In this document: piece after piece, positions 1-10,765 of the stretch
Layout: each line of letters opens with the position of its first letter
Numbering within the stretch: position 1 is the stretch's first letter
Assembly (NCBI GenBank): GCA_021234155.1
Contig: JAJEKV010000001.1
Coordinates: 37,122,826-37,186,825 of the forward strand
Length of the DNA: 64,000 bases
Direction of reading: 5' to 3'
Origin: Isoetes taiwanensis
Lineage: Eukaryota; Streptophyta; Lycopodiopsida; Isoetales; Isoetaceae
Made by a program: the position numbers and the translations under genes
The notes under the pieces: generated by a model
Databases searched by the model: none
What the model saw: only the letters and a program-made list of their open reading frames with translations
Told to the model about the DNA's origin: nothing

Positions 1-26
1 AGTCCTATAGTGGGGCATGCGGATTT

Positions 27-660
27 ATGAAGACATATTTCAAGATCCACTCCAGCTATTTCTGGCCAGGGATGAAGAAGCACGTTGCCAGGGATATTAA
101 GCAATGTCAGATTTGTCAGCAAATGAATGCTGAGCGATTGCGTATTCCAGGGGAACTGCAACCCCTAGACGTCCCCAATGCTAAATGGGAAGTTATTACC
201 ATGGATTTTATCGCGGGGCTTCCGTGCACCTTAAGAGGTTTTGATGCCTTAATGGTGGTGGTCGACAAACTTTCTAATATGTCGTACCACGGACACTGCA
301 TTAGATACCGCCTTGTTGTTTACTAAGGAGGTATTTCCCTTCATGGGATGCCCCGTACCATTATATCGGACTGGGATCCTATGTTTATTAGTGCATTTTG
401 GAAAGATTTATTTAGCACTATTCAAATTAAGCTTGCCATGAGCACAGCTTATCATCCGCAGACAGATGGTCAAAGGAGCATACCAATCACATAATTGAAG
501 ATATGCTACATAACTATGTCTGGAACAAGCAATCTCAATGGGCGGATTACATCCATTTGGTGGAGTTTGCCTATAACAACACTAGACAGGAGTCCTTAAG
601 GATGTCTCCTTTCGTGATCAATTATGGCTATCAATGCCTTACTCCAGACATGTGACATAA
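27..660 (+). pseudogene. Integrase of a gypsy chromovirus (broken)
   Basis: Residues near the start read YFWPGMKKHVARDIKQC followed by QICQQ, the end of the His2-Cys2 zinc module that binds integrase to DNA. The core begins at WEVITMDFIAGLP with the first catalytic Asp. The second Asp is in ISDWDPMF near 370, where the usual SDRD has become SDWD. The region of the catalytic Glu (PQTDGQ, near 460) is shifted to another frame by a small indel. Later pieces such as WADYIHLVEFAYNN (about 540-580) match the end of the core. An integrase joins element DNA to the host chromosome. This copy cannot make a working one because of stops at 324 and in the shifted frames. Confidence 0.85.
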
Positions 661-1078
661 TCCGGTTTCCAAGGTGGAAGTCTCTCAACAGCTGCTTACA
701 GATATGCAAGCACTAGTCGAAGAGGTTCGAGCATATTTGTTTAGTTCCAAGAGCTCGGCAAAAGAGTCTTGCCGACCGACATCGCATACCACGAGAATTC
801 CAGGTCGGTGATTCAGTATGGCTAAAGATTAAGGTGAAGCAAGCCAAACTTAAGATTGACAATTGTAAAAGCTTGCACCCAGATGGCGGGACCTTTTCAG
901 ATAACCGAAAGGATAGCTTCTCAAGCCTACTGATTGGATCTACCCCCACATGAAGATCCATAAAGTTTTCCATGTAAGTCTTCTTTTTTTTTTTGATTGA
1001 AGGCGAGATCATGTAAGTCTTCTTAAGAAGCATAATCCTGATCTAGAAGAAGTTCTAAACACACCAACACTTCTGGAG

Positions 1079-1321
1079 ATGACCGAGGAACAGTTGGAGA
1101 TTGTGCCTGAAGTTCTCCTTGATCGCGCATATAAGCAAGCCCGCCAAACTCAAATCTTGCAATACTTGGTTAAGTGGAAACACTTACCAACAAAGGACGC
1201 AACATGGGTACTCAAAGTGGATTTGGATAAGACTTACCCAGACTTTATGCGAGAATGCCAGGGCCGAACCATTCAAGATGCGATCACCTCCAACCCTAAC
1301 GATAAGCATTGTATGTTATGA
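1079..1321 (+). pseudogene. Chromodomain tail of the gypsy integrase
   Basis: The 80-codon frame contains EVLLDRAYKQARQTQILQYL, then VKWKHLPTKDATW and a C-terminal helix-like stretch. This is the chromodomain pattern (an aromatic/basic start, VKWK, then an acidic-Thr-W motif) that chromoviruses carry at the integrase C-terminus to steer insertion to marked chromatin. It follows the integrase remnant in the same direction, with the linker in a different frame. Upstream the frame continues back to about 1020 without a clear start, so the ATG at 1079 is probably internal to the old polyprotein. Confidence 0.8.
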
Positions 1322-1840
1322 GTCCGACAGAGATCACATGAGCGAGATCCGACAGGGATCATTTTAAGGGTTGAAGTTGAGCAGCACGTTTCAGAGAGTG
1401 AAAAAAGGCGCTGGCGCTGGCGACCAAAAATTCAAGAACTAGAATACACAACTGAGGCGCTCGAATGCTTAAAGGTGTTGGAAACCGTCCTAGTAGTCTC
1501 TATATAAAATGGAATACGTAAACTGTGCAAACTTTTTAGTTTGTATTCCGGAATAGACTGCAAAAAAACAAAGCCTTCTTTATACATTTTATGAACGTAT
1601 TCTGGAATATGTTTCCTTTTATCTTTTGTATTCTCAAATACTCTTCGTGGTTTATTTGTTTAGGTCGCTTGTGTTTTCAAAAATGACTGGGCAAATTTTA
1701 ATCGACTTGTTGACTTTAACAGGCTTCAAAGATGATTAAAGATAGTTCTAAAACCAATGTTGCAGATCCAATGTGTGTTCTAGTCCCAGCAGCTCGAGTC
1801 TGACTCCTAAGGAAAATATTCTGCCCCTTGCATTTCTCCA
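1322..1840. other. No gene seen; AT-rich, possible LTR remnant
   Basis: No coding frame is convincing here. A TATA-like tctatataaaatgg lies near 1496, as expected inside an LTR. The 12-bp palindrome TATTCCGGAATA at 1544-1555 is the motif repeated inside the DNA element at 54.2-57.8 kb, and a one-mismatch copy lies near 1598. Confidence 0.4.
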
Positions 1841-3330
1841 ATGTCCATCAAATCTTCCATTCTACTTGAGGACACACCTAGTCCATCAATTAACAGGTTG
1901 CCTTCTACAAGCCCTGTAAGAAACTTGTTGTCTTCTCCGTCTGTATTATCTCCACCAATGTTCAATAGACTACCTGCACCTTTTGTACGATCTCCACCCG
2001 TGGTGACCAGGCTACCTTCACCTTTTGTACCATCTCCATCCATCGTCGTCAACCGACTACCTCCACTTTTTATGTCGTCTCCTCCTCCTCGAACAAAGTT
2101 TTCTTATGATAATCTCTCAGAAGATGAGCCTAACTCTTTCAGTGCTCCAGACCATGAAGAGTCACTACAAACACCAGTTGTCACAAACAAATTTATAGAA
2201 TTTCAGTCTGCAATTAGAGGCATGCTCGAAGACACTCCTAGTCATACACATGCTGCCACAACCTCGTATGGCCCATCTTCTATTTTTAACACCTTGCCTC
2301 CGCCTTATCCTGGAATAGCTTCGCATGGTCTTTTTTCGTCTATAAGTACTCCAGTGAGGGTAGAAGAAGTTACTCCCAGGGTAGAAGTATCATCAGATGA
2401 TGGAGATGATGATCTTGAGCAAAGAGATTATACGTTTTCTAGCAATCCTCCAAGAAACTCAAAATTGGCGTTAGCTTGAGAGCATGTTCTTTTGTAAGAA
2501 GGAACCTGATGGATGAGCAAAAAATGAGAAGAATTCTAAGATCTAGATGCTGTTCATTGGGTTGCATTATCAAATTCAATATGGCTAAGCTACGCGCACA
2601 TTAGCGGACCAGAATGCCTACTTGGCTTATCATGTACGACCAGACCGACAAAGCCTTTTCCACTACATCAACCGTGAACAAGTGTGCCAAAAATGCTTTA
2701 TGGTTGTCCACTATTTGGGGTCCACTAGAATGTCTCGAATACACAAAAGATTGGACAAATATCATGCAATTGATGATCACTGTGGCTCTAGAAGAGTAAT
2801 AACAATGTATGCTCTAGCAGCTGCATCTTGGATGGAGAATTACTTTAGACAGACAACATCACCAAAAAAATATGTCTTCCAAGAATATAAAGAGACATGC
2901 ACTCAGCCCCAGCACATCTCTTACTCACACTTCACTAGACTTTGGAAGGGTGAATTTGGTCTTGTGAAAATTCCTCGTAAACGTAGAATGTCTGTGTGCT
3001 CAAGGTGTGTAGAATTAAAGAATCAAAGAGAAACTGCAAAGATAGAGGCTGAAAGAAGTAAGTTCAATCTTTTAATTCTCACACTATATTTAGAATTTGT
3101 TTTAACTTCCATTTCTTCAACAGATATTGTGCAACAAAACCTTGCTAGACACCATGAACAACGCAGCCGAGAGAAGAAAGCTTGCGAAGCACAGGAAAAA
3201 AGCTTTTGAACACTGCGGTACATGTCTGTTGTAATAGATGGCATGGACCAAAACAAAACAGCTCTACCTCACTTCCTGAATGTTCCTAAAGATGTATCAG
3301 AGGAATATTTCGTTAAGGTTCACCTTGTAG
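1841..3330 (+). pseudogene. Cys-rich 'DGMDQ' family protein, broken copy 1 (possibly transposon derived)
   Basis: A 212-codon frame (1841-2479) starts with a Pro/Ser-rich region in which units like NRLPSTSPVRNLL and TRLPSPFVPSPS recur, then an acidic stretch (SSDDGDDDLE). After a stop the match to copy 2 at 22247-23270 begins: a Cys motif (RCCSLGCIIKF, near 2550), a long helix-like region, YSHFTRLWKGEF with CSRCVELK (about 2920-3020), and MSVVIDGMDQNKT with LPHFLN (3222-3280). The frame shifts near 2600-2620 and 3160-3220. A short GT-AG intron sits at 3058-3123. The DGMDQNKT motif recalls the DUF7869 family of unknown, probably transposon-related proteins; this is from memory. The gene is cut at 3332 by an LTR fragment. 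Confidence 0.5.
3058..3123 (+). other. Likely 66-bp spliceosomal intron in the Cys-rich pseudogene
   Basis: The donor AGAA|GTAAGT fits the consensus. The acceptor ttcttcaacag|A follows a pyrimidine-rich tract. Removing 66 bases keeps the frame and joins two stretches rich in charged residues, replacing a hydrophobic stretch that looks unlike the rest of the protein. Confidence 0.6.
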
Positions 3331-3331
3331 G

Positions 3332-3604
3332 TGTGACACTCCCAATATCTATACGATGCTCCCATCATATAAATACAGAAATTCCCCTCCCATGGCGACT
3401 ACATCACCATGGTAAGGCCCTCCATCATGCTCAGACCACTTGGGATGGCCAAGTGTCCGGGCGAGAAACACGGAGGTGTCATTCGTCCCATGTCCTCTAT
3501 GGGAAATCCTATACAGCGAAAGCATACATATTTGTTAGCATACAACAATCATGCTAAAATAATATACCACCACGAAGGGTGGCCCATCCATCATCATCAA
3601 CGAA
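3332..3604 (-). mobile_element. Fragment of the 3' end of a gypsy LTR
   Basis: On the - strand this stretch ends in ...GGGAGTGTCACA and runs parallel to the ends of the LTRs at 42839-44425 and 45505-47119. Shared blocks include cccctcccatggcgac, ccgggcgagaaacacgg-like text and ccaccacgaagggtgg. No primer-binding site follows the CACA end; instead the Cys-rich pseudogene continues, so this is the outer end of a 3' LTR or a solo fragment inserted in that gene. The other side is cut by the LINE starting near 3605. Confidence 0.7.
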
Positions 3605-3614
3605 AAGATGTTGT

Positions 3615-5420
3615 GGAGGGCCTGCAACGGCTGGCTAATGGGAAGGCAGCTGACCTCGATGGTATGCAGGCCGAGTTACTCAAATGGGTAGGGCAGCCAC
3701 TGGTGCCGATCCTCACTACCCTGTTCAACAGAGCATTGCAGGAAGGTTTCCCCCGATAATGGACCACAAGCAAGGTTGTCCCCATCGGCGACCCACACTG
3801 TCCGGCCAATTACCAGACGATCATCATGGTCGGGTTCGGTGTTTGCCAAACCGCTATCGGCATTCTCGAAAGCAACAGTTGACCTTTGGCGGAGGCGGCG
3901 AGATGTCGCGAGCCCTCACACAAGCAGGCTTTAGACCCCGCCACTCAACGATTGACCATATCTTTACAATGCGGGCGATTGAAGACGTACGGAACCATCG
4001 GCGAGAACTTGTATTCTTTGCTTTGTGGACTTCGCGAAGGCTTTTGATACGGTCCCCCGAGAAAAGCTATGGGCTAGACTGCGTCAACTGGGGCTGCCGC
4101 TGCCTGTGCAGAATGCCATATACAGGCTGTATGAGAGTTGTTTTGGTAGGATGCAGCCGACGGGCCAAGCATTCACCAGTAGTATCGGGGTCCGGCAGGG
4201 CTGCCCCCTCTCACCAACACTTTTTGGCCTCTACATTGATCAGTTAGAGCCCTGGCTTACTGAGCACGGGGGGGATGGCATACAACTTTTGCACCAGATC
4301 ATCCGCCAGCTCATCTATGCGGATGATGTTGACCTTCTGGCCCACAGCCCAGAAGCTATGCAGTCTCATCTGGATGCCCTAGACACATTCTGTCAGGCTA
4401 CAAACATGCGTGTGAATCTGGCCAAGACCAGGGTGGTTCTCATATCCTCCTCACGCCAGCCCACGCCTCATGCACTCACATATTGGGGACAGCCTGTGGA
4501 GGTCACGCCTACCTACAAGTACCTAGGGGTGGAGTTCCTCTCCTCGCTCTGTTGGGAGGCGTCCATCCGCTTGCGGGTGACAGCAGGCTGGAAAGCGTTC
4601 TATGCCATCGAGAACAACGATCACCGTGAGCTCTATGATTGGGGCCATCGGTCACATCTGTTTGCACCTTTGGTTGAGCACTGTGGTTAAATGCGGGTCG
4701 AGGTTTGGGGCCCGGCCGTCTCTTTGGCGACTGGAATGACTTGGGGCAGTGCGCGAAGGCATTTTTGGCACGCACTTGGGGTGAAACCGGTCCCCCTATC
4801 GATTCGGCTGCAGAAAGCTGGATTCTTGCGGCTTGTGGCAGCCTATGATAGACACATCGTCTATTTTCGAGAAAGTGGTTAATATGGGTGATGTTTCGGC
4901 TCCCTTTGGGCTTCTGTGGCGGGTAATGGGCCTACGCTGCTCGGGCCTGTTGGAGGGGTAAGAGAGATCAGTGGTTCGCCGGATGGAACGGCGAGAGCAC
5001 AAAGTGCGTCAGTGGACCCACCGGCCCGATCGTGGCCGCTTGAGAGTACCGGACGCTTTGCTTCCTTGGCAAGCTCTGGGACCCCGACGCTCTAGAGCAG
5101 GTCAAAACGGCCCATTACAAGGAGCACATCAACCCCGTGTTAGCGGGGCCCCGCGGCTCTACTGCGTTCCCTACCGCCTGAAAAAGCGGACTCATTGCCT
5201 CCATTCGCCACGAGGTGCCCACCATCTTCGCATCGAGGCGAGGCGGGGTGGATTGGGGAGCCCGCCAGAGCCGGCTTTCTGCCGGTCTTTGCCAAACGGG
5301 TGCCATTGAGGATGAGTTTCACACTTTCTAGAGTTGCCCAGCATTCAGTCAGATCCGGGCCAGATATGCTCCCTTAGTACGGCCAGACTTGCCCCTACAT
5401 TTGCTGATGAACACGCCGTC
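3615..5420 (+). pseudogene. Reverse transcriptase of LINE copy 1
   Basis: The fingers read NGKAADLDGMQAELLKW (frame from 3409). HKQAGFRPRHSTIDHIF follows near 3930. The longest frame, 4025-4690, starts with the palm motif DFAKAFDTVPREKL, then SIGVRQGCPLSPTLF and the catalytic LIYADDVDLL (YADD codons from 4316), and ends in the thumb (KYLGVEFLSSLCW). A later frame has VEVWGPAVSLATG (4700), the same block as in copy 3 at 38340. The C-terminal ED-H-C remnant lies near 5310-5340 (IEDEFHTF). The enzyme would copy element RNA at a nicked chromosomal target. At least four frame breaks disable it. Confidence 0.85.
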
Positions 5421-5700
5421 AGTACGTGCTCTGGGGTCGTACATTCAAGAGGTAATTGGATCTCGCGAAGCTCACCCTTTGCCCCCCGCTTTGGCTGCCC
5501 ACGATCGGGCACTACTAAGTCGCGGTGCATGAGTGTATATATTTGTGTGTTTTTGCATTTCAGTATATTGGAGCGGTTTGTCGTCATTAGGCCGATTCGC
5601 CCGCGGTTTTCCCTCGAAAACCCTTTGGGGCAGGGGTTTTTTAACCCGGGTAGTAATCCACTTGCTGCGCTTTTGTATTGGGTCCCATAGACCGATTGGT

Positions 5701-5746
5701 CTCCGTGGACGATAAAAATACCTTCCTTCCTTCTTTCCTTCCTCCC
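5701..5746 (+). repeat. Conserved LINE 3' end followed by (CCTT)n
   Basis: The block ctccgtggacgataaaa at 5701-5717 is followed directly by a CCTT/TTCC tetranucleotide repeat to 5746. Copies at 35894-35910 and 39310-39326 carry the same block followed by CCAT and CTTC repeats. Confidence 0.85.
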
Positions 5747-5779
5747 AAAGCCACATCATAACGATGTTTCTATATAACC

Positions 5780-7780
5780 CAAAGGGTCACATCGACCAAA
5801 GAAGCCATAATGGAGCATGTATCCGAACTCAGTATTATACCAGACCATCCAAGTTGGTGTATATCTAGTCCTAGGAAGGGACATACCCAATGCCAAGACT
5901 CCATAACCTTACAACAGAAAAAAAAGATGTGGAAGAGATTCACTAGCCTGGCAGCCAAGAGGGCACTGGTCTATGGTCAAAGTTCCTCTAAGGACCAACT
6001 TGACCTTGGTGTTGAGACCTCCTTGAAGAGCTGTCCACCGAAAGAATTGTATACTTCTGGAGCATAACGTTTTCCACGAGTTAGCAAGGAGCTTAGCTAT
6101 TGATCCATTCACTTGAAGCCTAGCCTCTGCTTTAAGAGGGGAGGCACCATAAAGAGCCTGATAAATTCCAACCACATTATAAATCTCCTTGGCTGCACAT
6201 GACCATTTTTCATTGGGACCATCAACACCAGAGAATAACTTAACAGTTTCCAAATCATTTTTTAGTATCCTTCTGCCTCCTTCTCCTGCTCTTTGCACTA
6301 TAAGTTTGAATGTAGTCCATGAGATCCACGTACCATTCTCCCATCCCATGGGCTCTCCATTTCTTAAAGAGTCGAGGATGAACTAGTGCCATAGGGAGGC
6401 CATCATTTTCCCAAACACAAGTATTCTAGAATATACCAATCCTCCCAGCCTCTTTAGGCATTTCCAAGGGGGAGCAGAATCTCTTTCCAAGTGTGGAGAA
6501 TTCTCCTCAAGACTGGAGAAGTGCCGGGGGCCACCTTAAAGTTATGGAAATAGGCACCTAGTTCATCCCTAGGGAGGGACGGTTTACCTTGGATTTTGCA
6601 TAACTCAAACCAATGCTTAATAAATATCAAAGCAGGAGCTATATCTCCTTGTAAAACTCGCCAGACAAATTTAGCCGCCAATGCTTGAGTCTGCTTAAAA
6701 GGACCTTTGCATCCTAAACCTCCAGCTTTCCTATCTCTATATACCTCGGACGAAGCAACATTAGCCATACCCCCCCCAAAACCAAAAAAAAAAAAAAACT
6801 TTCTGATGATGACCTGTATTTGGTTGTAAACTCCTTTCTGAGCTACGAGTACTGACGAGAAATATATGTGAGAGCTAGCTAGCACAACATTAGCGCATGC
6901 TACTCTACCTGCCACCGATAAACCGCGAGCAGATCAAAGCCCAATCTTCTTCCTTAGTTTATCTAAAATAGGGGCCCAGAGACCCTTCATATTGTCTGAA
7001 AAGGCAAGCGCCATACCTAGGAGCTCAACTGTTTCCTCAAGTGCTACAACGGAAAGCCTAATCCATTAGCACGGGGGTCAATATCCCCCTCCAAGGCCCA
7101 TAGCACTATGCATTTATTGGCATTCAGCACAATACCAGATATAATTTCGAAATCAATCAATATTTCACGGAAAGACTGGAAGCTCTCATCATCATACCTG
7201 AGGAAGATGAAGGTGTCATATGCATACTGCATAATTGAAAGTTTTTCTCCTTGACCTGGCATCACCAAACCACCGAGGCAAAACTTTGAAGTTAACCATC
7301 TTTGTGAGAAGGGTAGCCATAAGTAGAAAGAGGTATGGAGCAAGCGGGCAACCTTGCCTTATACCCTTTCTACGATAAAAAAGACCTGAAGGCTCTCCAT
7401 TTATCAAGACTGATGCAAAGGCAAACTTGTTCATTCCCATTGAGATTTCAATAAATTATTTATGAAACCCCATATGGCTCATTACTTCCGGTAGACTATC
7501 CCACGTAAGAGAATCATAGGCTTTTTTTAAGTCCATCTTAACCAATACACATTTCTGCCTTGTGGCTCTGCACCAATGCATTCCCTCATTAGCAGCTAGA
7601 TAATTGTCAAGAATGTACCTTCCTGGAAGGAAAGCTGATTGCTTCCTTCCAATGACCCTATTTAATATAGGTTTTAGATGATTGTCATGCTTATTTTTAA
7701 TGTGGTCGGTCCTTGTTTTTGAGCATATGCATAAATAATCTTTTACCCTTAGTTTTGCCCTTGTTTTTTGCCTTATCAAG
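5780..7780 (-). mobile_element. Decayed plant LINE (L1-like), - strand
   Basis: A 5'-truncated LINE read from 7780 downwards holds reverse transcriptase and then a C-terminal Cys/His module near 5909-6050. Its amino-acid motifs match the L1-type LINE at 27126-33950 rather than the microsatellite-tailed family. A run of A bases on the + strand at 6785-6799 lies inside the coding region and is a slippage or insertion scar. The 3' end is not clear; a TTCC-rich junction with the previous LINE lies at 5720-5750. Confidence 0.8.
5909..7779 (-). pseudogene. Reverse transcriptase and C-terminal module of the decayed LINE
   Basis: Reading down from 7779, one frame gives RKQSAFLPGRYILDNYLAAN and VKMDLKKAYDSLTWDSL (palm Asp). 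The next gives RKGIRQGCPLAPYLFLL (7216-7440), then a frame with YAYDTFIFL (near 7230), where the usual YADD has become YAYD. Another frame (6454-6915) holds the thumb region with SSHIYFSSVLVAQKG and GGLGCKGP, and 5909-6349 contains the Trp-rich and Cys parts (CPLGCQASESLPHLF). Each piece lies in a different frame or is cut by a stop, and the second catalytic position is changed, so the enzyme is dead. Confidence 0.8.
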
Positions 7781-7879
7781 TATTAATGGTTTTTTTCCAT
7801 GGTGGTTTTTGTGGAGGTGGTGGTGGGGGGGAGGTCCCACTTCCCTTAGTCTCCGTTAGGCTCTTTTGTAAACTAAGAA

Positions 7880-9120
7880 AAAGATTTCAGGATGGGCTGA
7901 CTTACGGGGGTGTGAGCTCTAAGCCAAGCAGGATTTAGAAGGGATCACTCTATTGTGGATCACTTAGTGACTTTGCGCATCATGGCAGAAGGAGCTAAAG
8001 GTGCAGGCTGCGCACTGCATTGCTGTTTTGTAGACTTTATGAAGGCATTTGACAGACTGTCTCGTAGTAAACTAGGAACACTCTTGGAGAATTTGGAGAT
8101 GCCAATCCCTCTACACAAGGCAGTTGCACGACTGTATGAGAGAATGTTGGTGGAAGTGACATTTCCTCTAGATGATTTAGAGAAGGTGGAGTGTAATATT
8201 GGGGTGAAACAGGGATGTCCTTTGTCACCCACACTTTTTGATCTCTTCATTGACGGGCTTGGAGCATGGCTAGTAAAAGAAAATGTGGGTGTAAAGGTCG
8301 GTGATTACACGTGAGACTTTTGCCTTATGCTGATGATGTTATACTTGTCTGTAGGACCGAAATAGGTTTGCAGCGTCTGCTACACGTGCTTGAGCAATTT
8401 TGCAATAACATCGATATGAAAGTAAATAAAAGTAAAATAAAGGTGGCAGTTATTGGATCTAGACACAGTGGCGATGGATTTTGATGGTGAAATACTGGAA
8501 CATGTAAAATAATATAAGTATTTGGGGATTGATCTCACAAATGACTATAGATGGTCAATAGGGGTAGGGAAGCAGATAATTGGGGGTTTTCTGACTTTGT
8601 ATCATTATTTAATGATGTGGCGACAACCGCATATTTGGTGCTGGTCTCTTTGGAGGCTTATGTTTAAAGTGATGATGCAAACAGTTGTTTGTGCTTTATG
8701 GTTGTCCAGCTTGGGGACCAGGTTTGGCTAGGGCAAAATGGGGAGAAATTGAACAGGTAGAAAAGAAGTTTTTTTTTTAGAAGAGTTGGGGGTGAAAATC
8801 CAAACTCCCTATGAGATGCTATTAACAGAGACAGGATTGTATCCACTGGAGGTGGAAGCCTTGTTTCAGATTCTCACATATTATCAAAGGATACAAAGCA
8901 TGGACGATGAAAGGATATCTAAATAGGCTTTACAAGAGTCTCAAACACAAAGTCATCCAGGACGGTATAGACATCTTGTAGAGTGGGCTATATTTTGGGG
9001 TATTGATCTTGATGATTTCCCCGACACAGATGTTGGACTGTGTGCATTGGTGATTGAACGAAGCTTTACAGAAGCTACGGCCAAATGATGATCTTGGAGT
9101 AAAGAGAAACTTCTATAGAC
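7880..9120 (+). mobile_element. Non-LTR retrotransposon, microsatellite-tailed family, copy 2
   Basis: A second member of the same LINE family as 3605-5746, diverged and truncated at both ends. It opens with QAGFRRDHSIVDHLV near 7928, parallel to QAGFRPRHSTIDHIF of copy 1. The thumb and C-terminal parts decay quickly after 8520, and no conserved 3' block is visible. It starts after a G/T-rich stretch (7800-7850). Confidence 0.75.
7925..8735 (+). pseudogene. Reverse transcriptase of LINE copy 2
   Basis: The frame 7955-8314 carries CCFVDFMKAFDRLSRSKL (palm Asp) and NIGVKQGCPLSPTLFDL, then stops. In another frame LPYADDVILVCRT (near 8325) holds an intact YADD, followed by VNKSKIKVAVIGS. A third frame from 8522 has the KYLGIDLTNDYRW thumb motif. 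Parallel motifs in the same order in copy 1 show common origin. Stops and shifts make it non-functional. Confidence 0.8.
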
Positions 9121-9398
9121 AAGAAGTTATGCTATGATAGTCTATGAAGGGCAAGCATACCTAAATATGGAGCTTAGTTACAAAAAATGACAACTCATTG
9201 TTAGATTGAGACTTAGTTCGCATTGTTTAATTGAAAAAGGGTGAGAGCTCAGTCTTTGATCATATCCGAGAAGATTACCAGATCACACGTGGTTTTTTTT
9301 TTCGCTTTTGTTAGATCTTTCTCCACCGAAGCTTGGAACATATCTTTGTGAATGCTTCAAATCTATAAATGAGCTATTAGCTCTATATAGAATGCCAC

Positions 9399-9424
9399 GG
9401 TTCTATTGCGATAGCAATAGAACC
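9399..9424. repeat. Perfect short hairpin
   Basis: The arms ggttctattgc and gcaatagaacc are perfectly complementary around a 4-base gata loop. No U-rich tract follows, so it does not look like a terminator; its role is unknown. Confidence 0.6.
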
Positions 9425-9806
9425 GACATTCCTTGGATGGGGACGCCCCTTTTTGCACTCCCTATTTATTCAGCCGCTTTCATTGTTTCGTCATCGGCAT
9501 CCTCTTGAGCTAGTTTTTTCATCTTCTATATCCTACCAGTTTTGTTGTTGCTTTGACTACTCAGCTTCCCACGCTTAGCGTGTCACGATTTACATCCACA
9601 CTCATACCTTTTGGATTGTCACGGTTACATCCACATTCATACCTATTGGATTGTTGCAAGACGGTTGGTGGCTTTAGTGTATACTGGTTTAGAGGTTTCA
9701 TGAGTTACAAAACGACTGGTTTTGAAGATCTGTGAGTCGGTCAGTTACTCTTTCTCTGGTTTTGTGAGTTGGGTATATGCCTTTAAATTGTTTTGTTTTC
9801 CCTCTG

Positions 9807-9955
9807 GTATTGTTGGTTGTTTGGATGCCTCTGGACTTCTTTCTCTGGTATTTTTGGTTGTTGGCTGCATATGGATCTCTTTTTTCTGGTCTTTTTGTTG
9901 CTTGGATGCATCTGGATCTCTTCTCTGATTTTTTGGTTGCTTGGATGCATGTGAA
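9807..9955 (+). repeat. Degenerate tandem repeat, about 40 bp x 4
   Basis: Four successive units follow the pattern ggt-tttttggttgcttgga, then tgcatctggatctctt, with scattered changes. The translated frames of this stretch are repeat artefacts rather than a gene. Confidence 0.6.
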
Positions 9956-10144
9956 TCCTGAGGGTTTCTTTGTGGCGGCTTTGCCTTTCCTTCCATGTCC
10001 TCTTCCTATTCATGCCTTCCTTTGCCTGTGGTAAACCGCCCTTCCTGGATGTGGCCTCTCTTGTTTCTCTTTCCGTTTTTAGTTCGGGATTCTTCATGCT
10101 TTTCTGTTCTGGAATCATCTCATTTTGGTTTTGTCCTCTACAGG

Positions 10145-10730
10145 TGTTAGTCCTGTGCCTCCTGGTACAGGACTATTCATGCATACGACGGACCAAGTCA
10201 AGGCCAAGGATCTACAGTCAGGCACGGGTCAGTCGTCAAAGGCCCAGCAAAAGACCAAGCAGCAGACCACGCAGTCAAAGCCCGCGTCTGCTACCAAGAG
10301 GCGGCGCTCAGACAAGTGACGGCCCGTCACCGCCCGCGTCAGCGTGATTCCAGGCACTTCAAGAGGCACCGCCAGCATTCCTGCAAATTAGGCCTCCTTC
10401 CAGGAGTCGGCACCGAGATCAGTCAGAGTGTCTATATTGGGCCAAAGGCCATTGTACTATATATATGAGTAGAGCTAGCACATGAGTTTTTTAGATGAGT
10501 TTTGAGTCTTGTCTCAATTCAGTTTTCTCTCGATCTCGAGAGCTCATGTATCTTCATTGACATCAAGGAAGCTCATTATTGTGATCTCATTGTTCTCTTT
10601 TGTTTCTGTTCTCTTTTCCTTGTTCTTTTAGCAAATCTCGCGTGACATAGCAACCCGGATTCTCCTGTTAGATCCAAGGGTCCTCACAGAGGGCTGTCTT
10701 GCAGGAGTTCCCGAACCCAGACCCCAAACA
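10145..10730 (+). repeat. 5' LTR of the 11.1-kb gypsy element
   Basis: Starts tgttagtcctgtgcctcctg and ends gaccccaaaca. A probable TATA signal (actatatatatgag) lies near 10456. It matches 20687-21272 over its full length, with no indels by eye. Confidence 0.95.
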
Positions 10731-10731
10731 C

Positions 10732-10749
10732 TGTCGCCGCTACCGGGTC
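10732..10749 (+). promoter_or_regulatory. Primer-binding site
   Basis: The sequence tgtcgccgctaccgggtc follows the LTR by one base. It resembles the TGGCGCCGTTGCCGGG site used by many plant Tat/Athila-type elements, thought to pair with tRNA-Asp, with a few mismatches. It is not the initiator-Met site used by the LTRs at 42-61 kb. Confidence 0.6.
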
Positions 10750-10765
10750 TGATCTTTCTTCCATC

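Larger units (their letters stand above)
1..1321 (+). mobile_element. 3' part of a Ty3/gypsy chromovirus, cut by the window start
   Basis: The stretch reads, in order, integrase zinc-binding module, integrase core and chromodomain tail, the order found at the 3' end of a chromovirus polyprotein. Frames change several times: the integrase opens at 27, stops at 324-326, and later parts lie in other frames. The 5' part of the element lies outside the window. No certain 3' LTR boundary follows; the AT-rich stretch after 1371 with a TATA-like tctatataaaatgg near 1496 could be LTR remnant. The copy is clearly dead. Confidence 0.85.
3605..5746 (+). mobile_element. Non-LTR retrotransposon, microsatellite-tailed family, copy 1
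   Basis: A 5'-truncated LINE begins in the reverse transcriptase fingers (GLQRLANGKAADLDGMQAEL near 3625) and runs through palm, thumb and a C-terminal Cys/His region to a 3' end marked by ctccgtggacgataaaa (5701-5717) and then a CCTT repeat. The same terminal block is found at 35894 and 39310. No poly(A) is present. The coding part is broken by stops and frame changes. Confidence 0.85.
9121..10144. other. Intergenic; no gene seen, short tandem repeats
   Basis: No convincing coding frame. It holds a perfect 11-bp-arm hairpin (9399-9424), two units of a repeat around tacatccacactcatacctt (9589-9655), and a four-unit degenerate repeat of about 40 bp (9807-9955). The last 5 bases (acagg) are the target duplication of the gypsy element that follows. 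Confidence 0.5.

Noticed and set aside
9745-10118. Overlapping ORFs on both strands near 9.7-10.1 kb
   Set aside because: They arise from a degenerate 40-bp tandem repeat and polypyrimidine sequence.
10732-10749. Initiator-Met primer site for the 11.1-kb gypsy element
   Set aside because: The sequence after the LTR does not contain tggtatcagagc; it resembles the site used by Tat/Athila-type elements instead.
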